Shown: positions 9,088 to 18,932, numbered from the stretch's first letter. The stretch is 64,000 nucleotides of DNA from Desulfosoma sp. (GCA_037481875.1 JBBFKY010000002.1:415264-479263); one strand, 5' to 3'. The notes: generated by a model not told the origin, from the sequence alone. Numbers and translations: made by a program.

Positions 9088-10749
9088 ATGCGTAGCGATC
9101 TTATGAAAAAAGGACCGGAAAAAGCTCCCCATCGATCCCTTTTTAAGGCCATGGGCTACACTCGTGAAGAAATCGATCGGCCTTTGATCGGCATCGTCAA
9201 TTCCTTCAATGAAATCATTCCTGGGCACATACACTTGGACAAGATCGCCCAAGCCGTAAAGGCTGGCGTGCGCATGGCTGGAGGCACCCCTGTCGAATTT
9301 TCCACCATCGGCATCTGCGACGGTATCGCCATGAACCACGACGGCATGCGCTACAGCCTGGCAAGCCGGGAACTCATTGCAGACAGTGTGGAAGTGATGG
9401 CCATGGCCCATCCTTTTGACGGCTTGGTGCTTATTCCCAACTGCGACAAGATTATTCCAGGCATGATCATGGCGGCCTTTCGTTTGAACATTCCTTGCAT
9501 CGTGGTAAGCGGCGGGCCCATGTTGGCGGGTCGAGTCGGAGCAAAGCCCGTGGATCTGATATCGGTCTTTGAAGGTGTTGGTGCATTGAAAGCTGGCATC
9601 ATCGGCGAAGAGGATCTGGATGAACTTGAAGACAACGCCTGCCCAGGTTGTGGGTCTTGCGCAGGCATGTTCACCGCCAATTCCATGAACTGTTTGAGCG
9701 AGGCTCTGGGACTGGCTCTTCCCGGTAACGGGACCATTCCCGCTGTTTCAGCCGCCCGTTATCGCTTGGCCAAAATGGCCGGTATGCGTATCATGGACCT
9801 GGTCCGTCACAACGTAAAACCTCGAGACCTGATCACCATGGAATCCTTTGAAAATGCTATCGCTGTGGACATGGCCCTGGGGTGTTCCACCAACACGGTG
9901 CTGCATGTGCCGGCCATCGCCCATGAAGCCGGCTACAAGTTGAATCTAGATCTTTTCAACAGCATCAGCGCCAGGACACCGCATCTTTGTTCTCTACGAC
10001 CCGGAGGCCCTCATTTCTTGGAAGATCTTCATGCAGCGGGTGGTGTTCAAGGAGTTATGAAGGAACTGGCCAAGATCGGCGCCGTTCATCTGGACGCACG
10101 AACCGTGACAGGAAATACCGTAGGCAAAAACCTCGAATCCGTAAAACATGTGGACCATTCCGTGATTCGCCCTGTGGATAATCCTTATCATTCGCAAGGT
10201 GGGATCGCTATTCTCTATGGCAATCTGGCACCTGAAGGAGCGGTTGTGAAACAAAGTGCCGTAGCTCCAGAAATGTTGAACAGAACTGGACGTGCCCGTG
10301 TTTTTGAAAGTGAAAAAGAGGCCGCTGATGCCATCTTGGGTGGTGCCATTCAACCAGGAGACGTGGTGGTCATCCGATACGAAGGACCCAAAGGCGGTCC
10401 CGGCATGCAGGAAATGCTTACACCGACGGCAGCCATCATCGGCATGAATTTGGGCAAGGAAGTGGCGCTTATCACCGACGGCCGCTTCAGTGGCGGAACC
10501 CAAGGAGCCGCCATCGGACACATCAGTCCGGAAGCAGCGGCCGGGGGGCCCATTGCCTTGGTGGAAGAAGGGGATCTTATTTCTATCGATATTCCAGCCA
10601 AGAAACTTAATCTTCTCGTAGACGAAGCCACCTTGGAAGCACGTCGAGCGGCATGGCGCCCCAGGCCGCCACGCGTCCAGCATGGATATCTGGCACGATA
10701 TGCCAAAATGGTTACCAGCGGCGCTACGGGAGCCGTTTTTTCGGAATGA
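9088..10749 (+). CDS. ilvD: Dihydroxy-acid dehydratase
   Basis: This 553-residue protein matches IlvD along its length: [46 protein letters not shown], then the cluster-binding [17 protein letters not shown] and ALPGNGT, and near the end [22 protein letters not shown]. The cysteines in NCDK, GICDG and CPGCGSC are the Fe-S ligands in the family. It dehydrates 2,3-dihydroxy-isovalerate and -methylvalerate in valine and isoleucine synthesis. A GGAGG site precedes the ATG. Other ilv genes are not in the window. A new run of overlapping genes starts about 70 bases downstream. Confidence 0.96.
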   Translation: MRSDLMKKGPEKAPHRSLFKAMGYTREEIDRPLIGIVNSFNEIIPGHIHLDKIAQAVKAGVRMAGGTPVEFSTIGICDGIAMNHDGMRYSLASRELIADSVEVMAMAHPFDGLVLIPNCDKIIPGMIMAAFRLNIPCIVVSGGPMLAGRVGAKPVDLISVFEGVGALKAGIIGEEDLDELEDNACPGCGSCAGMFTANSMNCLSEALGLALPGNGTIPAVSAARYRLAKMAGMRIMDLVRHNVKPRDLITMESFENAIAVDMALGCSTNTVLHVPAIAHEAGYKLNLDLFNSISARTPHLCSLRPGGPHFLEDLHAAGGVQGVMKELAKIGAVHLDARTVTGNTVGKNLESVKHVDHSVIRPVDNPYHSQGGIAILYGNLAPEGAVVKQSAVAPEMLNRTGRARVFESEKEAADAILGGAIQPGDVVVIRYEGPKGGPGMQEMLTPTAAIIGMNLGKEVALITDGRFSGGTQGAAIGHISPEAAAGGPIALVEEGDLISIDIPAKKLNLLVDEATLEARRAAWRPRPPRVQHGYLARYAKMVTSGATGAVFSE

Positions 10750-10818
10750 CTTGAAATCGTAAGGTCGTCAATCGTGAAACCGTGAATCATGCATTCGGCA
10801 TGTTGGGAAGAGGTGGTT

Positions 10819-11700
10819 GTGGGATACATTTTTCGCCTCGAAGATGCCCTGCGCATGGAAAGATGGGCTGAAACCGAGCCCGGACGCACCGTTTTGCGCT
10901 TGGAACGAAATCTGCTCCAACGCCTCTGGAATCCAACGAGTCCGCAACGTGTTCTGGATGTGGGTTGCGGCACAGGCTGGACCCTTCAGTGGCTCGCTCA
11001 ACTTGGGCATGCCGTCACGGGCGTCGAACCATCGTGGGAATTGGTCCGCTATGCCCAGAGAAAACTTCCTCAGCGTATCCTTATTCATCACGGATTTGCC
11101 GAAGATCTGCCCTTCAGTGACAATGAGTTCGATACGGTGACTCTGATCACCACGCTGGAATTTGTTGAAAACCCTCGAGCAGCTTTGGCCGAGGCGTGCC
11201 GAGTGGCACGGCGGCATGTGCTTATCGGTACTTTAAACAAATGGTCTCTGACCGGTTGTTATCGCCGCATGGAATTTCTGTGGAAGCCTTCGCTTTACCG
11301 TCACGCAGTCTTTCAATCGGTGCTTTCCCTGAAACATCTTCTGGAAGACGTGCTTTATGGCTCCGCGGTCTGCCAGTGGAGAACCTGCCTGGTTTTTCCA
11401 TTATGGCTTGCCACACATCTGGAGATAGTGGAAGACCACCCGCTTTTCCAATACCAGCCTTTCGGACACTTTTTGGCCATGCGTGTGGACCTTCGTCCCG
11501 TGCATAGGCCGGTTCAGGATCCGCTTATGGAACGCGTCGTAGGTGCCGGACCGGCGGGAACCCCTCGATCTTGCTGGCGTCTTCATGGCCGAAATGGGTG
11601 TTCCCCATCGACGGGTGTTCCGTGCCAAGGGTCCGTGGTGTCTTCTCGGCGTTCCAGGGCCGTAACAAGATCCCTCGATGAAGGAAGCGGCCATGCATGA
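10819..11700 (+). CDS. Class I SAM-dependent methyltransferase
   Basis: VLDVGCGTGW is motif I of the Rossmann-fold SAM-binding site, followed by the acidic VTGVEPSWELV and DLPFSDNEFDTVTLITTLEFV. The last third has no clear match and probably recognises substrate. I placed the start at GTG 10819 because AGAGG sits 5 bases upstream; an in-frame ATG at 10789 has no ribosome site. The end overlaps amrS by 8 bases. The substrate is unknown; the ubiE-like core alone cannot decide between a small molecule, lipid or quinone. Confidence 0.78.
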   Translation: MGYIFRLEDALRMERWAETEPGRTVLRLERNLLQRLWNPTSPQRVLDVGCGTGWTLQWLAQLGHAVTGVEPSWELVRYAQRKLPQRILIHHGFAEDLPFSDNEFDTVTLITTLEFVENPRAALAEACRVARRHVLIGTLNKWSLTGCYRRMEFLWKPSLYRHAVFQSVLSLKHLLEDVLYGSAVCQWRTCLVFPLWLATHLEIVEDHPLFQYQPFGHFLAMRVDLRPVHRPVQDPLMERVVGAGPAGTPRSCWRLHGRNGCSPSTGVPCQGSVVSSRRSRAVTRSLDEGSGHA

Positions 11701-12709
11701 AGCGCGTTTTTATACTCAGGAAGAAAAGAACGCCGTGCGTTGCCGCCTGTGCGCGCACGGCTGCCTGATCAAGCCGGAAAAAACCGGATTGTGCGGTGTT
11801 CGCCGTAACCTTGAGGGCCGTCTTTATTCTATGGTTTACGGCAAGTTGATCGCAGCCAATGTGGATCCTATAGAAAAAAAACCCCTCTTTCATTTTCTTC
11901 CGGGAACTTTCAGTTATTCCATCGCTACGGTGGGATGCAATTTCCGGTGCCTCTTTTGTCAAAATGCGGATATTTCTCAGGCTCCTAGAGACCATGGGGC
12001 CGTCTACGGCAGGGAATCCACTCCGAGCTCCGTGGTCCAAGATGCTTTAAGAACACGATGCGCCAGTATCAGCTACACCTATACGGAACCCACAATCTTC
12101 ATGGAATTTGCCATGGATGTGGGGATCGAGGCGAGAAGAGCCGGCCTGAAAAACGTCTTCGTCTCCAACGGCTACATGACTCCGGAAGCCCTGCAGGTAG
12201 CTGCCGAAACCTTTCTTGACGCCGCCAATGTGGACCTCAAAGCTTTTCGAGACCGTTTTTACAAGGAAATGTGCGGCGCCCGCCTCGATCCGGTGCTGGA
12301 AACTTTGCAGGGCATGAAACGTTTGGGAATTTGGCTCGAAGTGACGACGCTCCTCATCCCGGGTCTCAACGATGACCCTCAGGAACTCAAGGAACTGGCC
12401 GAATTTCTCGTGTCTTTGGGACCGGAGACTCCATGGCATGTGAGTCGTTTTCATCCCACATACCGCTTGACCGATCGACCACCCACACCTGTGGCTACAG
12501 TGCGGCAAGCTCGCGAGATCGGATTGAAAGCAGGACTGCGTTACGTGTACACAGGCAATGTGCCTGGAGACGAAGGCGAAAACACTTACTGTCCACAATG
12601 TGGCGCCGTCGTCATGAAACGCTACGGCTTTTCCATAAAGCCTCAGGGAATTTCCAAAGGAGCCTGTACGGCATGCGGTGCGCGCATTCACGGAGTGCAT
12701 TTGCCGTAA
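11693..12709 (+). CDS. amrS: AmmeMemoRadiSam-system radical SAM enzyme
   Basis: The N-terminal CRLCAHGCLIKPEKTGLCGVR and the following KPLFHFLPG are hallmarks of the AmrS (PflA-like) family. The radical SAM site is CNFRCLFCQ (CX3CX2C). A C-terminal zinc-ribbon-like pair, CPQCG and CTACG, follows GNVPGDEGENTYCP. About 338 residues is the usual length. ATG 11693 has AAGGAAG at the right distance and is preferred over ATG 11678. The usual partners (AMMECR1 and Memo domain proteins) are not adjacent here. The gene ends in TAATG, coupling it to the DNA glycosylase. Confidence 0.88.
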   Translation: MHEARFYTQEEKNAVRCRLCAHGCLIKPEKTGLCGVRRNLEGRLYSMVYGKLIAANVDPIEKKPLFHFLPGTFSYSIATVGCNFRCLFCQNADISQAPRDHGAVYGRESTPSSVVQDALRTRCASISYTYTEPTIFMEFAMDVGIEARRAGLKNVFVSNGYMTPEALQVAAETFLDAANVDLKAFRDRFYKEMCGARLDPVLETLQGMKRLGIWLEVTTLLIPGLNDDPQELKELAEFLVSLGPETPWHVSRFHPTYRLTDRPPTPVATVRQAREIGLKAGLRYVYTGNVPGDEGENTYCPQCGAVVMKRYGFSIKPQGISKGACTACGARIHGVHLP

Positions 12710-13392
12710 TGGAGGCCGAGCCTTCCGTTATTCTTCACCATCTTTTCGAAACTCTTTTGGCCGCCTTCGGCCCTCAGGGCTGGTGGCCCGCCGATACGCC
12801 GTTTGAAGTCATCATCGGCGCTATCCTGACGCAAAACACCTCCTGGAACAACGTCACCCTCGCCATCAAACGCCTTAAAGCCAGAGACCTGCTGGACCTT
12901 TCAAAGATTCTCAACACTGATTCCGATACTTTACGCGAGTGCTTACGGCCTTCGGGTTTCTTCAACCAGAAAACCCGCTATGTCCTGGAGTTCTGCCGAC
13001 ATGTGCACCATCATCACGAAGGAAACTTGTCCGCTTTTCTTCAACAAAACTTGGAAACACTGAGAAAAGAACTTTTATCCATTGCCGGCATCGGACCTGA
13101 AACCGCCGACAGCATCATCCTTTACGCCGCGCATCAGCCCAGCTTTGTGGTGGATGCCTATACACGCCGTATCCTATCCAGGCACGGCCTTGTGCCTAGC
13201 AACATCGGCTACGAGGCCTTACGCCAGTATTTTATGGACGCTCTTCCCCCCAATGTGTATCTTTTTCAGGAATTTCATGCTCTGCTGGTGCGGGTCGGCC
13301 ATCTTTATTGTCGTAAAAACCCGCGGTGTGCGGATTGCCCTGTCCTTTCCCTGGAGATGAGAGAACCATCGAAGACGAGGAGATTGCCATGA
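12709..13392 (+). CDS. Endonuclease III-family DNA glycosylase, MagIII-like
   Basis: The 227-residue protein has the HhH-GPD fold: FEVIIGAILTQNTSWNNV, then the hairpin SIAGIGPETADSII and the catalytic aspartate in VVDAYTRRI. The EndoIII catalytic lysine position in the hairpin is Glu (GPETAD), as in the monofunctional alkylpurine glycosylase MagIII (GKESAD-type), so base excision without lyase activity is likely. The Fe-S region CRKNPRCADCP shows only three of the four expected cysteines and CX5C instead of CX6C spacing. The ATG overlaps the amrS stop. An open frame extends upstream to 12433 but lies inside amrS. Confidence 0.82.
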   Translation: MEAEPSVILHHLFETLLAAFGPQGWWPADTPFEVIIGAILTQNTSWNNVTLAIKRLKARDLLDLSKILNTDSDTLRECLRPSGFFNQKTRYVLEFCRHVHHHHEGNLSAFLQQNLETLRKELLSIAGIGPETADSIILYAAHQPSFVVDAYTRRILSRHGLVPSNIGYEALRQYFMDALPPNVYLFQEFHALLVRVGHLYCRKNPRCADCPVLSLEMREPSKTRRLP

Positions 13393-13865
13393 TCCAATTG
13401 AAGAAGATTCTGGTTCCCGTAGACTTTTCCGAATTTTCTCAAAAAGCCATTCGCTACGGTGTGGAAATCGCCCGGGATCGGCAAGCGTCTTTGACGTTGA
13501 TCCACGTGATTAATCAGAGGATCATCGATGCCGTCCATGAGCTGAGTGTAAAAGGTTACAAAGGGGATTTCGTAGAGGCCATGCGCAAGATGGTCCAAGA
13601 TCGAGAAGAGGAACTCCATCAGCTGTTGCCTTTGGAATGGAGAGAAGGAATTTCTGAAATCCACTTTGAAATCCGTAAGGGCCGTCCGGCGGAAGAGATC
13701 ATTAACTACGCCAAGGAAAATAACATTGACATGATCGTTGTGGGCACCCACGGCCGATCCGCTCTCATGAGCACCCTCATCGGCAGTGTGGCCAACAACG
13801 TGGTCCTTCGAGCCCCGTGCCCCGTTTTGGTGGTACGAGCTGTGCAGCACGATTTTGTCACATAG
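13389..13865 (+). CDS. Universal stress protein (UspA family)
   Basis: The 158-residue single Usp domain starts MIQLKKILVPVDFSEFSQKAI and ends with GTHGRSALMSTLIGSVANNV, which fits the G-2X-G-9X-G-S/T nucleotide-binding pattern of ATP-binding Usp proteins, followed by CPVLVV. The start ATG overlaps the previous stop (ATGA). The in-frame extension to 13326 lies within the glycosylase gene and lacks a ribosome site. It probably acts as a cytoplasmic stress-associated dimer; the exact role is unknown. Confidence 0.9.
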   Translation: MIQLKKILVPVDFSEFSQKAIRYGVEIARDRQASLTLIHVINQRIIDAVHELSVKGYKGDFVEAMRKMVQDREEELHQLLPLEWREGISEIHFEIRKGRPAEEIINYAKENNIDMIVVGTHGRSALMSTLIGSVANNVVLRAPCPVLVVRAVQHDFVT

Positions 13866-13869
13866 CCTC

Positions 13870-14412
13870 ATGACTCGACGAGAGCTTATTCCGCCGTCGT
13901 GGAGCATCATGTCCGAAGCTCTGTGGCGGCGGTTTTTTCAGGACCTGGATGCCTATCTTTCCTCCGAAACTCGCAGCATTCTTCGATCCTTGGCCCTTCG
14001 CACACGTCAGGGTATTGAAGCTTTGGATCCTTTGATGACCCGTTACTGTGCCGACACGTGCCCTCAGTGCGAAGACGTCTGCTGCACGGCGGCGCGCGTG
14101 GCCTACAACATCACCGATATGGCCTACCTTATGGGCTTGGAACTGGCGCTGCCGATAGGACAGACCCGCCTGCACAAGGGAGACCCCTGCCGTTATTGGC
14201 TTCCCAGCGGCTGCGCCCTGCCCCGGTATCTTCGACCCTATGTTTGCACCTGGTTTTTTTGTGAGGCCCACATGCAGCTCTTTTTCATGGAACCTCCCAA
14301 GTTTCAAAGGCATATTCTTTCAATTCTTCAGGACGTTCACGGTCTTAGAGAAGCTATATACCAAACTGTTCGGCCGTACCTTTCGATTCTGCATTTCGAG
14401 GAATCCCTATGA
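13870..14412 (+). CDS. Cysteine-rich protein, YkgJ-like metal-binding
   Basis: The 180-residue soluble protein has two cysteine clusters: CADTCPQCEDVCC near residues 60-72, and further on GDPCRYW, GCALP and RPYVCTWFFC. The alternation of a CX2CX3CC-type cluster with C-x-Lp and RPxxC resembles the YkgJ putative zinc/iron-chelating family. The gene starts four bases after the Usp stop and overlaps aroK (ATGA), so it belongs to the run. An internal ATG at 13909 is another possible start. Its function is unknown. Confidence 0.65.
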   Translation: MTRRELIPPSWSIMSEALWRRFFQDLDAYLSSETRSILRSLALRTRQGIEALDPLMTRYCADTCPQCEDVCCTAARVAYNITDMAYLMGLELALPIGQTRLHKGDPCRYWLPSGCALPRYLRPYVCTWFFCEAHMQLFFMEPPKFQRHILSILQDVHGLREAIYQTVRPYLSILHFEESL

Positions 14413-15038
14413 TGTCTGCTTCACCCGATTCGGGCACCATACGGAAAGATGCCCTTTTTCTCCTTAAACCCCAAGCCCCCAATCTTGTGCTCATCGGTAT
14501 GCCCGGTGTGGGGAAAAGCACTTTGGGTGTTCTTGTAGCCAAGCAGCTGGCAGCCCCTTTCGTGGACACCGATCTGCTCATACAAGCCGCCCACGGAAAA
14601 AGGTTACAGGAAATCATTCTTGAAAAGGGCCTCTCGGGTTTTCGTGCCATCGAACAAGCCACCGTTTGTTCTCTAGGGGTTACCGGCACGGTGATCGCCA
14701 CGGGAGGCAGTGTGGTCTACAGTTCAGAGGCAATGGAACACCTCAAAGCCCATGGATTTATTCTGTGGCTTGACCTTTCATTACCTTTCTTGGAACAGCG
14801 TTTGGGCGACCTGGACGCTCGAGGTGTGCTTCGAGCCCCAGGGCAGACCTTGGAAGCACTCTACCAGGAACGCAAACCCCTTTATGCACACCATGCGCAA
14901 GCTCACCTTCTTTTGGATGGCCTCAGCCATGATGAGGCCGTGGACGCCATTCTTCATACCCTCAAAACCCACGGCTTTTTTTTTGCTGAAAAGAAAACCC
15001 ACGAATGCCGGCACGTTTTTGAAGGGGCCGCCTCGTGA
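14409..15038 (+). CDS. aroK: Shikimate kinase
   Basis: The P-loop GMPGVGKST is followed by the shikimate-binding VDTDLLI, GFRAIE and ATGGSVV, and a lid region RGVLRAPG with ERKPLYAHHA near the end. At 209 residues it carries ~25 extra N-terminal residues and a ~25-residue tail compared with the usual 165-180. It phosphorylates shikimate in aromatic amino acid synthesis. The start overlaps the upstream stop. It is the last gene of the plus-strand run; a convergent ABC permease ends 18 bases beyond. Confidence 0.9.
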   Translation: MMSASPDSGTIRKDALFLLKPQAPNLVLIGMPGVGKSTLGVLVAKQLAAPFVDTDLLIQAAHGKRLQEIILEKGLSGFRAIEQATVCSLGVTGTVIATGGSVVYSSEAMEHLKAHGFILWLDLSLPFLEQRLGDLDARGVLRAPGQTLEALYQERKPLYAHHAQAHLLLDGLSHDEAVDAILHTLKTHGFFFAEKKTHECRHVFEGAAS

Positions 15039-15056
15039 AATTCCGCTATAGGGTTC

Positions 15057-17666
15057 TCAAGGTTCATCTTCGCGAAGAAGCACGGCCGGACTATAACGGA
15101 AAGCCAGGCGTTGCGCCGGAAGGGTAGCGGCCAGGGAAGCGACGGCAATGAGAGGAAACGCCGCAGCCAACTGATGCCAAGGCACGTGGTAAAGAAACGT
15201 CCAGCCGAAAGACTGGGCGTTGATCACTTCGATGAGGATCACGGATAAGGCAAACCCGCAAGTGGCGCCTAAGACAAGCCCGACAACGACCATGAAGAGG
15301 GCTTCCCACAAAAGCATGCGACGCACTTGGCCTGTGGAAGCCCCTACGGCCTTGAGTGTGTTCAGCGATACCATCCGTTCCAGGACCATAATGGTCAGGG
15401 TGGTCATCATGCCCAAACCGGCGATCATTAAAGCCATGATCAGAAGCACCGAGGTCACAGCGAAGGTCTGATCAAAAACCTGAAGAATTTCCCGCCGAAG
15501 CGTGCTGCCAACTAAAACGTCCAAAGCATCACGAGATCCAAAACGCTCAAGCAGTTGTCCTCGAACCTCTAAAGCCCGTCGTTGTCTGGTTTCTTCCGAT
15601 CCCGAGAAAAACAACCGCGCCCCACTCCAGGACCTGTCTTTCGTCCGCTTTTGCAGTACGTTTAAGTCCACATAGATGACAGCGCCCTGCGTCCTATAAT
15701 CCCTGTAAATCCCGACAACTTGGAACGTCATGGGAACCCCTGAGACCGTAAACTCCATGGAATCCCCAAGCCTAAGCCCTGTTCGATTGGCGAACACCTC
15801 ACTCACGATGACACCCTCTCCAGATTTCATGGCCTTGTAGGCCTGCTCTTCTTCGCCCTTAAGGAAAAGAAATCCGCCGTGCTTTCTCAGCCCGTCCAAA
15901 TCGATTCCTTCGAGAGCGCAGTCGACGCCGCGGTAGGTCATATTTATTCTTCGATACGGCACCACAGCGGTTTCGGGAACATCTTTGACGAACTGGACCA
16001 CAGACTCCGGAAGTGGATCCCGATAACCATTCATGTCCGCCATCACGGGACGGACAAAAAGATCCCCGCTCACCGTCTGAATCACCCAGGCTTCCACGGT
16101 TTTTCGAAAGCTGGAAATCATGACCACCAGAGCCGTAAAAAGCCCAACAGCGGTAATAAGAGCGCCTACAGAAACAGCGACACGTGCTCCCGCCTTTTCC
16201 AGATGTTTCAAGGCCAGCACACAGGGTTCGCCGGCCACACGGCGCACCAAAGACAAAGGCAGGGTGGTCAATCGCTGCAACATGCCTGGAGCTAAAAGAG
16301 AAAACCCGCAAAAAAGGAAAAAAACCGCTGCGTAACCTGCGACCGGAATCCCTTTCACGGGCGGAAGCAACGACAAGGGAAGGATTCCTGCCAAAAGAGC
16401 CAGGCCCCAGAATGTTTGGCGCCGCGTTCTTGCCTCCCCGTACGAAGCAGAGCTTCGAGGACGAATGGCTTCCGTGGCAGAAACCGCCATGACACTATGA
16501 GCGGGCTGTAAGGCAGCCAAGGCTGCCACACCGGATGTCAAGATAACGGAAACCAGCACATCCCAGGCGCTCACGGCAACCGTCCGCACATCCACCCTTG
16601 CAAAAAGCACGGTGACCGTCTCGCTGACTGCTTTCAATAAATCCCTGGTAAACAATAAGCTTATGGGTATTCCGACCAACCAGGCGAGAAGCCCAAAGAC
16701 CAAGCCGTCCATGACAAAGAGGCCAAAAACGAAGCGAGTGGAAGCCCCTATGGATCGCATGACGGCGATCTCTCGGCGCCGAGAAACACTGTTAAAGGCT
16801 GTAAGGCTGTAGACAAGAAACATGCCCACAAAAAGAGACACAAAACTGAGCACCGAAAGGTTTTGCTCATAGGCGGCCACCATGGATCGAGATGATCTTT
16901 CACGTTCTTGAGGTTGATAAAGGGAATAAGTGGAGGCCAGGGTGTCTTCCAGTTCACGTAACCCTCTCTCCTTTTGTCCCTCTTGGAAAGCACCTTCCAC
17001 ACGATCCACAATGTCACCACGCCCCAAGAACTCTTGAATGGTGGCCAAATCCGAGAGAAGAATCCAACCTCCTTCCGCCAATCCTAGACCTTCGTCTCTG
17101 AGAATGCCCAAAACCCTGAGGGTTTTCTGACGGTTCTGATAAAAGACTCTGATGTCTGATCCGGGTTGCACACCTAAAGAGTGAGCCGCCGATGATCCCA
17201 TGAAAACCGTGTCAGGTTCACCGATGAGGCGCATCCAATTGTGAAGCCCTTCGGATTTTTCAAGCTGCTGCACCGCCCAAGGTCTTAGCGGGCGGTCTAA
17301 AACAGGATCCACACCCACCCAACGCAGCACGGTGCCACCTCCCTCTCTGGATAAGGGTTCGGCGCGAACCGTCAATACAAGCAGTGGGGACACCGTCTTG
17401 ATATGAGGCCGAGATAGCAGGTCAAGAACCAAGGAATGCGGTGGGATTCCACCCGGGCGTGTCACCACAAAATCCGCACTTCCCGACAAAGCGTCCATAC
17501 TCTGGACAAAGGAACGCACGGATGTGGTCGTTGCAAGCCGCACGGCGACAAAGACGCCTGACCCAAGACTTAACCCTAGAATCACGGCGAGCGTGCGCCA
17601 CACATGCCTACGAGCATGGCGAAGAGAAAACCAGGCGTAGATTCGCAGCCCTAAGAAGACAGACAT
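15057..17666 (-). CDS. ABC transporter permease with two FtsX domains
   Basis: About 869 residues. An N-terminal membrane anchor (about 20-45) precedes a MacB-type periplasmic domain, and there are two FtsX-like membrane blocks, one near 280-410 with YSLTAFNSVSRRREIAVMRSIGAS and one at the C-terminus with MVLERMVSLNTLKAVGAS. This duplicated layout is seen in lipoprotein- or lipid-related export permeases. ATG 17666 has GGAAG upstream and overlaps the ATPase gene by 16 bases, so the pair works together. The substrate is not evident. Confidence 0.88.
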   Translation of the reverse strand: MSVFLGLRIYAWFSLRHARRHVWRTLAVILGLSLGSGVFVAVRLATTTSVRSFVQSMDALSGSADFVVTRPGGIPPHSLVLDLLSRPHIKTVSPLLVLTVRAEPLSREGGGTVLRWVGVDPVLDRPLRPWAVQQLEKSEGLHNWMRLIGEPDTVFMGSSAAHSLGVQPGSDIRVFYQNRQKTLRVLGILRDEGLGLAEGGWILLSDLATIQEFLGRGDIVDRVEGAFQEGQKERGLRELEDTLASTYSLYQPQERERSSRSMVAAYEQNLSVLSFVSLFVGMFLVYSLTAFNSVSRRREIAVMRSIGASTRFVFGLFVMDGLVFGLLAWLVGIPISLLFTRDLLKAVSETVTVLFARVDVRTVAVSAWDVLVSVILTSGVAALAALQPAHSVMAVSATEAIRPRSSASYGEARTRRQTFWGLALLAGILPLSLLPPVKGIPVAGYAAVFFLFCGFSLLAPGMLQRLTTLPLSLVRRVAGEPCVLALKHLEKAGARVAVSVGALITAVGLFTALVVMISSFRKTVEAWVIQTVSGDLFVRPVMADMNGYRDPLPESVVQFVKDVPETAVVPYRRINMTYRGVDCALEGIDLDGLRKHGGFLFLKGEEEQAYKAMKSGEGVIVSEVFANRTGLRLGDSMEFTVSGVPMTFQVVGIYRDYRTQGAVIYVDLNVLQKRTKDRSWSGARLFFSGSEETRQRRALEVRGQLLERFGSRDALDVLVGSTLRREILQVFDQTFAVTSVLLIMALMIAGLGMMTTLTIMVLERMVSLNTLKAVGASTGQVRRMLLWEALFMVVVGLVLGATCGFALSVILIEVINAQSFGWTFLYHVPWHQLAAAFPLIAVASLAATLPAQRLAFRYSPAVLLREDEP

Positions 17667-18349
17667 CGATCTTCCACAATGATGCCGTCTCGAAGACACA
17701 AACGGCGCGTGGCCACTTCATCGGCGATGCTGCTGTGCGTGGCCATAACGATGGTGCGTCCGTATTCTCGATGGAGAGACTCAAGGATGTCGATGACTCG
17801 AACACCGTTGGCAGTGTCTAGATTTCCGGTCGGTTCGTCGGCAAGGATGAGGTGGGGGTCGTTGACCAAGGCTCGAGCGATGGCGGTGCGCTGAGCTTCC
17901 CCGCCCGAGAGTTCTCCCGGCACATGATGAAGACGGTCCAGCATATCCAGCCATTCAAGCCAATGCAAAGCTTTGGATCTGGCGGATTCGTAAGAGGTTC
18001 CTGCCAAGAGCGCTGGAAGACACACATTTTCTAGAACCGTTAAGGTGGGCAACAGATGAAAGTTTTGGAAAACGATTCCGACCACTCGGCGACGGTATCG
18101 GGTCAGTTCACGCTCGGTCAGGGCGGCCACATCATACCCTGCCACGTGCAACCGACCTGAGGTAGGCCGATCCAGACCGCCGAGCAACGCCAGAAGGGTA
18201 CTCTTTCCGGAACCGCTATCGCCTTTGAGAAGGACAAATTCCCCGGAAAGCACTTCAAAGCTCACACCGTTCAGTCCGGCCACCCCCACGGGACCTAGGC
18301 GATAAACACGGGACAGGTTTTCCGCTCGAATCATGGAGGAAACATTCAT
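17651..18349 (-). CDS. ABC transporter ATP-binding protein, LolD/MacB-like
   Basis: A single nucleotide-binding domain: Walker A GDSGSGKSTLLALLG, Q-loop GIVFQNFHLLPTLTVLENV, signature LSGGEAQRTAIARAL, Walker B HLILADEPTGNLD and the H-loop MATHS. This sequence style is that of ATPases pairing with FtsX-type permeases, as with its overlapping neighbour. The frame stays open to ATG 18430 within rfaE2; the 27 extra residues look unconserved, so I chose ATG 18349 (ATG 18334 also possible). The complex acts at the inner membrane. Confidence 0.88.
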   Translation of the reverse strand: MNVSSMIRAENLSRVYRLGPVGVAGLNGVSFEVLSGEFVLLKGDSGSGKSTLLALLGGLDRPTSGRLHVAGYDVAALTERELTRYRRRVVGIVFQNFHLLPTLTVLENVCLPALLAGTSYESARSKALHWLEWLDMLDRLHHVPGELSGGEAQRTAIARALVNDPHLILADEPTGNLDTANGVRVIDILESLHREYGRTIVMATHSSIADEVATRRLCLRDGIIVEDRCLSS

Positions 18350-18413
18350 GGAAGTTTTGGTCTTGGAAGGATTCGGCACATCGGCCGCGAAAGATTTCCC
18401 TTGATAGGTTCGG

Positions 18414-18932
18414 TCACGGTGTAAATCCATGGTGACGCAGAATCTTTTCGATAAGACTAGTGGTGGAAAAGCCTTCGACCACGGGAATGCGTACTACGCT
18501 TCCACCTCGACGTGTCACCCAGTCAGCACCGACAATCTGGTTCAAAGGCCAGTCGGCTCCTTTCACCAACACATGCGGCTCCACACTTTGAATCAGTGCC
18601 AGGGGATCCGGATCATCAAACAGCACCACGCAATCCACGCAATGCAATCCCGCCACCAATTCCGCTCGAGCCCTTTCATGCACCAAAGGCCTTTGCGGGC
18701 CCTTGATACGGCGAACCGAATCGTCGGTGTTGACACCCACGATGAGATAATCCCCCAGGGAACGGGCTTCTTCCAGGTAACGCAAGTGTCCCACATGCAG
18801 CAAATCAAAGCATCCGTTGGTAAAAACAAGACGCCGCCCTTGCTCCCTTAGGACTCGACTTAGGCTAGCCGCTTCTTCAAGCGGTCGAACTTTTTCCCTG
18901 GCCCTCATGCTTGCTATCGTCGTGGGCCTCAA
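18414..18932 (-). CDS. rfaE2: D-glycero-beta-D-manno-heptose 1-phosphate adenylyltransferase
   Basis: A nucleotidyltransferase with FTNGCFDLLHVGHLRYLEEA, including the HxGH catalytic signature, and VGVNTDDSVRRIKGPQRP. These match the HldE C-terminal (RfaE2) domain, found here as a stand-alone protein of ~165 residues. It activates heptose-1-phosphate with ATP for LPS inner core synthesis, supporting a Gram-negative envelope. TTG 18932 has GGAGG six bases upstream; ATG 18908 is an alternative. It overlaps the preceding gene by about 55 bases. Confidence 0.92.
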   Translation of the reverse strand: MRPTTIASMRAREKVRPLEEAASLSRVLREQGRRLVFTNGCFDLLHVGHLRYLEEARSLGDYLIVGVNTDDSVRRIKGPQRPLVHERARAELVAGLHCVDCVVLFDDPDPLALIQSVEPHVLVKGADWPLNQIVGADWVTRRGGSVVRIPVVEGFSTTSLIEKILRHHGFTP

